A stretch of DNA of 64,000 bases from Sphingobacterium thalpophilum (GTDB lineage Bacteria; Bacteroidota; Bacteroidia; Sphingobacteriales; Sphingobacteriaceae): contig NZ_CP151087.1 of the NCBI RefSeq assembly GCF_038396785.1, positions 186,001 to 250,000 of the forward strand, given 5' to 3'. The notes below the pieces were generated by a model. It did no database searches. It had not been told where the DNA came from and was given only the letters and a program-made list of their open reading frames with translations. The position numbers were made by a program, and so were the translations under genes. Position 1 is the first letter of the stretch. Each line of letters starts with the position of its first letter. Shown here piece by piece: positions 16,201-22,449 of this stretch.

Positions 16201-17396
16201 TTATAATTTGTAAATCTTCCTTTCTTGTCTGTGTTGATGGGAACGCTGATCTGTTTGACGCTGTGCTTTTTAAATTTATGCGACCACGAAAATATCTTGA
16301 TTTCATTTCTCCAGCCTTTATACATTGTGTCCAGTATATCTGTTGCCACGGCGGGATGATAGAATTTAGCATTTTCGAATTCGATAGGCTGCAATGGAAA
16401 GTAGCTCTTCTTATCAAAAACATACCCGTCATTGGTATGGATTTTATTTCCGATTTCTTCAGTCCACCAGATGTCCACAAAGGGAAAAGTGTATTCATAG
16501 CCTTCTGTTTTATAACCGCCTTCTTTCCAGATTTTATAATATGTTTTTCCTGTTTTTGACCATGTCCATTCGGTCACATTATATATGTTGTCCTTTCGTA
16601 TAGCAGGGATCAAAATTGTAAGATCTTCCTTTCTCACCATGAGATCGATATCATCGTCCCAGGGCATAATTTTTCCGCTATGCCTGATCGACCCGAGCAG
16701 CGTTCCAGCATGCAGAAATATCTTCACATCCAGTGATGCGGCAGTTTCCGAAAGGTAGCATAATATTTCCCGTACTTCTTTTATCTCGTCCTTCTCCCAT
16801 GCGCTGTACGACTCAATGTATTCGATCATACTTTTTTTTCTTGCCAAATAAGAAGGGGCTTTGCGGTCGGCGAACATGGTCCAGTCCGTATCAGCGACAA
16901 TCATCTTGATTTTACGGGTAATTCCCAGTTCCAAGAGCTGTTCTGCTAGTGGCCATCTTATTTCCGAACAGTTCTCTATGAGTTCCTTTATGGACTTCCT
17001 GGAGATAATATAGGACGAAGTACCCCAATAAAACCCAAATCTGCTGAATGCGATAGGCATTTTAAGACGTGTGTCCGAGTTAATGAGATCAAATGGGAAT
17101 AGGACATGGAAATTTATATTTTGTTCCCGTAATACCGATTTTATTTCCGCTAGATCTTTTAAAATTACTGTCCCATGTTCCTGGATTAGGCAATAGTCTT
17201 TGCTGGAGTTTTCCAAAAAGTCTTTCCAGATCGCATGATGGACCTGAAATAAATTGACTTCGTAATCAGGAATCTTCGTTCCATACTTGCCCTGATAATC
17301 TTCTCCCAGAGCTAGTTGAGCCGATCCCTCTTTTGCCGACTTTTTGTAGTCGTTCTTATAATATTTTAGTGTAGGAGTTACCGTATATTTTTCCAT
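16197..17396 (-). CDS. GT25-like / LicD-family fusion protein
   Basis: About 399 residues from ATG 17396. A TTG at 17432 is also open. The C-terminal half carries the LicD/fukutin nucleotidyltransferase-fold motif: IFLHAGTLLGSIRHSGKIMP followed by WDDDIDLMV, whose acidic cluster binds metal. The N-terminal half resembles glycosyltransferase family 25: VHHAIWKDFLENSSKDYCLI, then FYWGTSSYIISRKSIKELIE. The usual EDD acidic motif is replaced by QEHG, so this half may be inactive. LicD proteins move phosphocholine, or in fukutin relatives ribitol phosphate, from a CDP donor. It overlaps the cytidylyltransferase gene by 41 bp and the precursor gene by 4 bp. Confidence 0.75.
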   Translation of the reverse strand: MEKYTVTPTLKYYKNDYKKSAKEGSAQLALGEDYQGKYGTKIPDYEVNLFQVHHAIWKDFLENSSKDYCLIQEHGTVILKDLAEIKSVLREQNINFHVLFPFDLINSDTRLKMPIAFSRFGFYWGTSSYIISRKSIKELIENCSEIRWPLAEQLLELGITRKIKMIVADTDWTMFADRKAPSYLARKKSMIEYIESYSAWEKDEIKEVREILCYLSETAASLDVKIFLHAGTLLGSIRHSGKIMPWDDDIDLMVRKEDLTILIPAIRKDNIYNVTEWTWSKTGKTYYKIWKEGGYKTEGYEYTFPFVDIWWTEEIGNKIHTNDGYVFDKKSYFPLQPIEFENAKFYHPAVATDILDTMYKGWRNEIKIFSWSHKFKKHSVKQISVPINTDKKGRFTNYK

Positions 17397-18093
17397 TTGT
17401 TTCAATTGAACTGCTATCGAGCAATCTGTCAAGTCCTTCTGCGATGTAAAGGTCTTGGGGATGTGTTATTTTTATATTTTCGTAATTGCCCTGGCAGAGC
17501 TGTATTTTGTAGCCCGCCATTTCGACGATCGTTCCATCATCAAGCATGTCGGGCGTATAGTTTTGGCAGTATGCGGTTTTTATAATCTTGGAACGGAATA
17601 CCTGCGGGTTTTGGACAATCTTGACGTACTGCCTATTAAGTGCGTTATTCTGGTTCTCTTTTGCTATCCGAATTGTGTTGACCGCATTAAAGACAGGCAC
17701 CGCGGTACCGTACTGAGAAGCGGTGGTGTAAGCACCATCGATGGTTTCTAAGGTAACAAAAGGGCGTACGCCATCATGTATTCCGATCAGGTCGTTGTCA
17801 CTGGAGTCAATAGATGCTAATCCATTTTTTACCGAATGAAATCTTTGTTCGCCACCGTCAATAAATGTTATTTCACGGATAAGCGGATAGTCAAGTTTAA
17901 GCTTGTTCCAGTGCGCAATGTGACCAGGGTTGATGACAACTCTTATCCTTTGAGGTTCAAAACGTTGTAGGAATTTATCGATGGTCTTAATGATCACCGG
18001 CATACCGTTTATCAATTGAAACTGCTTGCTCATAATGCCTCCGTATCTTTCCCCAAGACCTCCTGCAAGTATCACTATATAATTTTGGTGCAT
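17356..18093 (-). CDS. IspD-like CTP:alditol-phosphate cytidylyltransferase
   Basis: A 245-residue member of the IspD/TarI family. It shows the CTP-binding loop VILAGGLGERYGGIMSKQF near residues 7-25, IHDGVRPFVTLETI near 105, and the C-terminal KITHPQDLYIAEGL. IspD makes CDP-methylerythritol, while TarI/Bcs1 and human ISPD make CDP-ribitol. Being the first gene of an operon with a LicD-fold transferase favours supply of a CDP-polyol for transfer over isoprenoid synthesis. No ribulose-phosphate reductase (TarJ) is present. It is divergent from the C39 exporter with a 152-bp spacer. Confidence 0.8.
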   Translation of the reverse strand: MHQNYIVILAGGLGERYGGIMSKQFQLINGMPVIIKTIDKFLQRFEPQRIRVVINPGHIAHWNKLKLDYPLIREITFIDGGEQRFHSVKNGLASIDSSDNDLIGIHDGVRPFVTLETIDGAYTTASQYGTAVPVFNAVNTIRIAKENQNNALNRQYVKIVQNPQVFRSKIIKTAYCQNYTPDMLDDGTIVEMAGYKIQLCQGNYENIKITHPQDLYIAEGLDRLLDSSSIETNGKIYGNSYTKIL

Positions 18094-18194
18094 TTATTAT
18101 TTGTCTTTTAAACGCTGAAAAATTTCTTTAAGTTTCTTTATGTGTAGATTAAATTTAGTAATTTTCATTTGTATTTACAAAATATAGTGTAAGG

Positions 18195-18215
18195 TTAATG
18201 TGTTTTTAACATTAA
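18195..18215. promoter_or_regulatory. Inverted repeat in the divergent spacer
   Basis: TTAATGT and ACATTAA with a 7-nt spacer lie between the cytidylyltransferase and exporter genes. It is a candidate operator controlling both directions. Confidence 0.3.
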
Positions 18216-18245
18216 GTGTACGTAAATTTAATAGCCTAGGATTTT

Positions 18246-19175
18246 ATGAAGTTGTTTTTTAAGCGTTTTCCATCTGAAATTCAGATGGATAAGATGGATT
18301 GTGGACCAACCTGCCTCAGGTTGATCGCAAAGTATTATGGACGGTTTTATCCGATCAATTTTTTAAGAGAACTATGCGGCACAACAAAAGAGGGGATCTC
18401 TATTATTAACCTGATCCATGCTGCTGAAAAAATAGGACTAAAGAGCAGGGGCGTTAAGTGTACCCTCGCACAGCTGCAGCACGATGTTCCACTCCCTGTT
18501 GTTGTTCACTGGAAAGATTCTCATTTTTTGATCGTATATAAAGTAGATAGAAAGTATTTTTACGTTTCTGACCCCAGTGCCGGACTAGTGAAACACCCCA
18601 TAAAAACGTTTGTTAAAAACTGGTATAAATCGACAACAAAGAAAGGGGTGGTGATCGGATTTGAACCTGACGGTAATTTTTTTGATCTTCACCAGGAAGA
18701 GAATTTCAGGCGGAAGAAGAGTTTTAATACTATATTCCAATATTTTAAGCCATACCGGCTGAGTATTATTAACCTTTTTATTGTGATGCTTTTTGTCACA
18801 GGGCTTCAGGCCATCATCCCTTTTATTGCGCGGTCAATAATTGACATAGGTATAAGCACCCAGGATATGAATTTTGTCAATATTATGCTCTTTGCAAATA
18901 TTACCATACTTTTAGCCACGACACTTTCCAATGCAGTAAGGGACTGGATTGTTCTCCATCTCACGAGCCGCATCAATATTTCTTTGATTTCTGATTATCT
19001 GGTCAAGCTTATGAAACTTCCCATTGGCTTTTTTGAGAACAAAATGATAGGTGATATTCTTCAGCGGGCACAGGATCATCAGCGTATCAAGGACTTTATT
19101 ATGAGAGATGGATTTTGCGTAATGTCTTCTTTCTCGATCTTAAAATATTTCAGTAGTGAAATATCAAATTCGTAA
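18246..19175 (+). pseudogene. C39-peptidase ABC exporter, truncated before the ATPase domain
   Basis: A 309-residue remnant of a family of about 700 residues. The peptidase domain is intact, with the catalytic Cys19 in QMDKMDCGPTCL, His93 in DSHFLIVY and Asp109 in VSDPSAG. The transmembrane domain begins normally (FIVMLFVTGLQAIIPFIA), but homology stops near DHQRIKDFIM at about 19105. The last 25 or so codons are unrelated and end in a stop, so there is no nucleotide-binding domain. It would cut double-glycine leaders such as that of the divergent operon but cannot drive export alone. The junction runs into the start of a leftward gene, which indicates a rearrangement. Confidence 0.8.
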
Positions 19176-19249
19176 AGTAGTGTCAGTAAAAGGTACAATC
19201 CACTCAAAAAATAGACCATAAAGTCTCTAAAAGTATATTTTTCACTCAT
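19079..19249 (-). pseudogene. N-terminal fragment of a membrane protein gene
   Basis: The ATG at 19249 opens MSEKYTFRDFMVYFLSGLYL with one clear membrane segment, then KYFKIEKEDITQNPSL. After that the frame enters the reverse strand of the broken exporter and stops. It lies 54 bp downstream of the XRE-like gene in the same direction, so an XRE plus membrane-protein unit was cut by the rearrangement. The family is unknown. Confidence 0.5.
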
Positions 19250-19303
19250 ACTAAAAATCAAAATTAAATGCTCTTATTTACCAGAGTAATAAATTTAGAA
19301 GGT

Positions 19304-19705
19304 TTATTTCCTACTTTGTTTATTCCCCTCCGCCTTAGTCTCCGCATCAACAACAACAATCTCAACGACGACATTTTCCATCAATTTTGAATCTGTGCCA
19401 TCAGCTTTTTTCTTAGGAACTTTCTTATAATGAATTACAATTTGCTCATCTTTAGGTATTCCATTGGGAAAAAAATCATCTAAGCTTTTCAAACCAAACA
19501 CATTCTTTAATATTCCCATATGGCGAACGTTATACTTTTCAGGTTGGTCGAGCGATTCGCATTTGCCTACAAAATTTTCAGCTAAGCCCATTTTTCCACT
19601 TAGTACTTCCTGCGACCACCCCCTTTCTCCACGCAGATCTTTAATATTAAAGATTAATTCGTACTCAATTCGAAATATAGCTTTCGTTTTATAAATTTTA
19701 TCCAT
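19304..19705 (-). CDS. XRE-like helix-turn-helix regulator
   Basis: A 133-residue protein with a helix-turn-helix domain at residues 15-75 (FNIKDLRGERGWSQEVLSGK, then MGLAENFVGKCESLDQ) of the lambda-Cro/XRE type. A Lys/Val-rich tail follows (YKKVPKKKADGTDS, VVVEIVVVDAETKAEG). Twelve bases upstream of its ATG stands a perfect 9-2-9 palindrome that also overlaps a divergent promoter, so autoregulation and control of the rightward transcript are both likely (inference). Confidence 0.75.
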   Translation of the reverse strand: MDKIYKTKAIFRIEYELIFNIKDLRGERGWSQEVLSGKMGLAENFVGKCESLDQPEKYNVRHMGILKNVFGLKSLDDFFPNGIPKDEQIVIHYKKVPKKKADGTDSKLMENVVVEIVVVDAETKAEGNKQSRK

Positions 19706-19717
19706 GTCAAAATTTTT

Positions 19718-19737
19718 ACCACCAAATGTTTGGTGGT
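19718..19737. promoter_or_regulatory. Perfect palindromic operator (9-2-9)
   Basis: ACCACCAAA, TG, TTTGGTGGT. It lies in the leader of the XRE-like gene and contains the -33 element of the divergent promoter. It is the obvious candidate binding site for that regulator. Confidence 0.7.
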
Positions 19738-19760
19738 CTTAATGATTGTTTTTATATTTG
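19729..19760 (+). promoter_or_regulatory. Bacteroidota-type promoter reading right
   Basis: TTTG at 19729-19732 and TATATTTG at 19753-19760, separated by 20 bp, match the TTTG/TAnnTTTG consensus. Transcription would start near 19766 and enter the structured region. The -33 element sits inside the palindrome at 19718-19737. Confidence 0.6.
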
Positions 19761-19765
19761 TGTAC

Positions 19766-19780
19766 CCAATCAAGGATTGG
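19766..19780 (+). promoter_or_regulatory. Short inverted repeat at the predicted transcript start
   Basis: CCAATC, AAG, GATTGG: a 6-bp stem with a 3-nt loop, at the expected 5' end of the rightward RNA. It may be a 5'-stabilising hairpin or a second operator. Confidence 0.4.
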
Positions 19781-19799
19781 TAATAAATATGTTAACTAT

Positions 19800-19816
19800 G
19801 TCTATTTTAAATAGAC
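19800..19816. repeat. Perfect 8-1-8 inverted repeat
   Basis: GTCTATTT, T, AAATAGAC. It lies in the leader between the promoter and the long imperfect palindrome. It could be a regulator site. Confidence 0.45.
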
Positions 19817-19823
19817 CATGAGT

Positions 19824-20016
19824 TGAACGAGCCTTTGAATCCGAAACTAGCAATTGAAAATTCAGCGTAAGGCAGCAAGTTTAACCCATGTCTAAAGATA
19901 TTGTGTATCTTTGCACAATCTTTAGGCTGGGCTTGTTGATTGTTACGCTGTGGGATTGCTAGTTCCCGGATGATAGCAGGATACAAGTTCCAGCCTTCTT
20001 AATTCTAGCTCGTTCA
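19824..20016 (+). ncRNA. Long nested imperfect palindrome, likely structured RNA
   Basis: A 193-nt element that folds end to end. TGAACGAGC (19824-) pairs with GCTCGTTCA (-20016) and CAGCGTAA (19863-19870) with TTACGCTG (19943-19950). CCGAAACTAGCAAT (19841-19854) pairs with ATTGCTAGTTCCCGG (19955-19969). At the tip CTAAAGATATTGTG pairs with CACAATCTTTAG with a 2-nt bulge. The tip loop reads TATCTTTG, itself a -7 promoter consensus. The rod-like fold with internal bubbles recalls 6S-type RNA, but I cannot assign a family. A MITE-like element is the main alternative. Confidence 0.5.
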
Positions 20017-20026
20017 TATAACCAAA

Positions 20027-20143
20027 ATGATTATGAGAACGAACACAAAAAACACCACCCATCACCCGCAATCGATCCAAGTTGGATTGACTAGGTATTC
20101 CCGCAAATCACTTTTAAAGAACATATTCCGCGCACCCGAATAG
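20027..20143 (+). CDS. Possible 38-residue leader or small protein
   Basis: ATG at 20027 (a second at 20033) opens a short, basic peptide, MIMRTNTKNTTHHPQSIQVG then LTRYSRKSLLKNIFRAPE. It sits between two strongly structured elements on the same predicted transcript. No homologue is recognised. It could be a leader peptide, or chance. Confidence 0.3.
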   Translation: MIMRTNTKNTTHHPQSIQVGLTRYSRKSLLKNIFRAPE

Positions 20144-20160
20144 GTCGCGCTCCATCAAAC

Positions 20161-20261
20161 ACAGGCTGTAAAGAGCATTAAAGAGGGGAGGTCTTGACTT
20201 TCCTTAAAATGAAAAGACAGCTGAACCCGGTTCAGTTTAATTCTCTCTTTTTACGCCTGTC
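20161..20261 (+). ncRNA. Compact multi-stem RNA element
   Basis: ACAGGC (20161-20166) pairs with GCCTGT (20256-20261), extended by GTAAAGAG against CTCTTTTTAC. Inside are a GTCTT/AAGAC hairpin and the perfect hairpin CTGAAC-CCG-GTTCAG. The fold looks like a three-way junction. It may be a regulatory leader. No known riboswitch consensus was recognised. Confidence 0.4.
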
Positions 20262-20643
20262 ACCGACCTATACATTTATTTAATTGCATTAAAAGGTAAT
20301 ATTGGCCAATGATACAGCTTGATTTAATATTTGCACATTAAAATTAAGCAAATTTTCATTCAGTCCAAAGTTTTTACCTCTAGTTTTTATTGCAATCCAA
20401 TAGCTGTGGTAGGTCGGTTTTTACTTCTTTCCGACAGGGAGCGCCATAATTAACCCTAATTTATGCTTTGAAATTGTATCAAGGCGCTTTTCGGACTTTT
20501 AATATTATTTGTCCATTTGGCATAGGTCGCATTTGACCTGTGCAATGACAAGCCTTTTGAACGTGAAAAAATCGCGAAGGGGAAAGCTATACTTTTAGCT
20601 GAGCGAGCATCCAAAGGTTTGTCGTACTCGATGAAACTAGATT
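20262..20643. other. 382-bp non-coding stretch with several hairpins
   Basis: No gene is seen. Visible stems are the palindrome ATTGGCCAAT near 20303, GTCGG/CCGAC (about 20413-20435), GCGCC/GGCGC (about 20441-20487) and AGGTC/GACCT (about 20525-20540). It is the leader region of the rightward uptake operon, possibly with further promoters (a TATTTGCA-like box near 20330). Confidence 0.45.
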
Positions 20644-21018
20644 ATGAACCAACACGCAAACAATCTGCTACCCTTTGAGCTAGCATGTTATGAAATATAC
20701 GACAATGGATACGATCCATTACATACCATTCGGGAGTTCTGGTCCCAACATACCATTACCGACTGTCAGGAAACCCTGTGGACCCTCTTCGAAAACTATA
20801 GAAAAGGCATCGCACAGGAAGATGCTGCCGACGTAAAGCAAATACATACCTTTTTGATGAAAGTATGCCGTGTGCTGATGGCTTATTTCCTGGTACACTT
20901 TCGTAAGATCGGCATCGATGCGGTGCCATTTACCTTTGCTGAGCCTGCCGAAGTCATTACGGCAGATCTGGAAGCCAAGCAAAGGATCCATAGTTTCTTT
21001 AATAGAATTGTTGAATAA
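20644..21018 (+). CDS. Conserved-looking hypothetical protein at the head of the SusCD locus
   Basis: A 124-residue soluble, acidic, helical protein starting MNQHANNLLPFELACYEIYD. It includes TIREFWSQHTITDCQETLW and a hydrophobic helix CRVLMAYFLVHFRKI. I do not know a function. It lies 18 bp upstream of the thioredoxin-fold fusion gene and is probably cotranscribed with it and the SusC/SusD genes. Confidence 0.65.
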   Translation: MNQHANNLLPFELACYEIYDNGYDPLHTIREFWSQHTITDCQETLWTLFENYRKGIAQEDAADVKQIHTFLMKVCRVLMAYFLVHFRKIGIDAVPFTFAEPAEVITADLEAKQRIHSFFNRIVE

Positions 21019-21036
21019 TACCTAATCCATAAGCAG

Positions 21037-22446
21037 ATGATAAAAAGATCTAATCTATGCACTGCCTTATTGGATAAGGTAGTCAATATTCCAGTTATAC
21101 AGATTACATTACTTGTAATCGTGTTCCTCTTAGTTTTTCAATCCTATTTAACTTGTTTTTTAAAGGCATTGAAGAACATAAGAGCTTTTATCGTATTAGC
21201 TCTTATGTTTCATATGTTTAGTATATCGGCTCAGACGCCCCGCAAGGACAGCGGGGCCGATGGGCCAACTCCGCTGCAGATCGGTGATACTATACCCGAA
21301 TCACTTTGGAGTACGCCTTTGCAGGTTGTAAACCACTCCGATGGTAAGAAAGTCATTTCTTTAAATGACTACAGAGGAAGGCTCATTATCTTGGACTTCT
21401 GGGCGACTTGGTGTAGCCCCTGTGTAGCAGCCCTTCCAAAATTGCAAAAGCTACAGGCCGCTTTCAGCGACCAAATAGCGATAGTTCCCATTACCTTTCA
21501 AAAGGAACAGATTGTAAATACCTTTATAAAGCGTAATGAAATTGGTAAGAAGCTGAACTTCTCACTTGTCACCGGTGACACATTGCTTTCCACCGTTTTC
21601 CCGCATCAATTACTTTCACACTTGGTGTGGATTGATAAAAAGGGAATACTTAGGGCAACCACATGGTCTGAATATGCCAATGCTGCAAACATTAGTATGG
21701 TATTGGAAGGCAAAGTGCTAAACTGGACAATGAAAAATGACATGCTCCAATTTAATAAGGACATGCCGCTGCTCACATCTACAGAAAACGGGGCTCCAGT
21801 GCCATCAAAAATTTATTATACAATGTTTTCAGGGCATCTTAATGGTGTGAACCCAACTGTGGGTACATCTAGGGATAGCATAGCCAAATCAGTCCGTAAA
21901 TACTTTATCAATGTAAGGTTGGTAAACCTTTGTGTGATCGCATGGGGAAAATCCATACCCGAACTATCTGCAAAGCAATATGTATATCCGACCGCTAAAA
22001 AAAGTATGTACGTCCGGCCTGAAGCTGTTTATAGTGAGGACTGGAATAGGGAAAATACCTATTGTTACGAGGCGGTGATGCCCGAACATACAAGCTCAGC
22101 AGATTTTAACGATATGCTGGCGCAAGACCTTAAACGCTATTTTGGCATAGCGGGATATTTGAATAGAACCAATATGCAATGCCTTGTTATCCGTTCTACA
22201 AAAACTGCTAGAAATAGGATTAAGGTCGGTATCAAACTATCTGATCTAATTTGGAACTTCAATAATACGATTTTTTCAGTTCCGCTGATTGTGGATGAAA
22301 CGAATGATCCAACGAAGCAAGTCTCTTCTTCGATTATGCAGTGTAAAGATCTCATAAGTTTGCGTACATCGCTTGAAGCCGAGGGATATGCTTGTACGCT
22401 GGAAGATCGGGAGATAGAAACATTTACCATCCATAAAATCCGATAA
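21037..22446 (+). CDS. Membrane-anchored TlpA-like thioredoxin fused to a DUF3738-like domain
   Basis: A 469-residue protein. Residues 17-62 hold two hydrophobic segments. A redoxin domain follows (about 80-225) with the active-site WATWCSPCVAALPKL near residue 124 and a C-terminal cis-Pro region replaced by HQLLSHLVWI. The C-terminal 240 residues (GHLNGVNPTVGTSRDSIAKS, CYEAVMPEHTSSADFND, PLIVDETNDPTKQVS) resemble the TIGR03435/DUF3738 domain by pattern. It faces the periplasm and probably reduces disulfides in the substrate or transporter. It is followed after 3 bp by susC. Confidence 0.75.
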   Translation: MIKRSNLCTALLDKVVNIPVIQITLLVIVFLLVFQSYLTCFLKALKNIRAFIVLALMFHMFSISAQTPRKDSGADGPTPLQIGDTIPESLWSTPLQVVNHSDGKKVISLNDYRGRLIILDFWATWCSPCVAALPKLQKLQAAFSDQIAIVPITFQKEQIVNTFIKRNEIGKKLNFSLVTGDTLLSTVFPHQLLSHLVWIDKKGILRATTWSEYANAANISMVLEGKVLNWTMKNDMLQFNKDMPLLTSTENGAPVPSKIYYTMFSGHLNGVNPTVGTSRDSIAKSVRKYFINVRLVNLCVIAWGKSIPELSAKQYVYPTAKKSMYVRPEAVYSEDWNRENTYCYEAVMPEHTSSADFNDMLAQDLKRYFGIAGYLNRTNMQCLVIRSTKTARNRIKVGIKLSDLIWNFNNTIFSVPLIVDETNDPTKQVSSSIMQCKDLISLRTSLEAEGYACTLEDREIETFTIHKIR

Positions 22447-22449
22447 GCC

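Noticed and set aside
15870..16213. Several open frames on both strands across the acidic tract
   Set aside because: They are shadows of the repetitive GAT/GAC/GGT codons of the double-glycine protein and have no independent start or family.
17356..18093. Housekeeping IspD of the MEP isoprenoid pathway
   Set aside because: Motifs do not exclude it, but operon coupling to a LicD-fold transferase makes a CDP-alditol role more likely.
19824..20016. tmRNA, RNase P RNA or SRP RNA
   Set aside because: None of the conserved sequence landmarks of those RNAs was seen; only the overall rod shape suggests a 6S-like RNA, which stays unproven.
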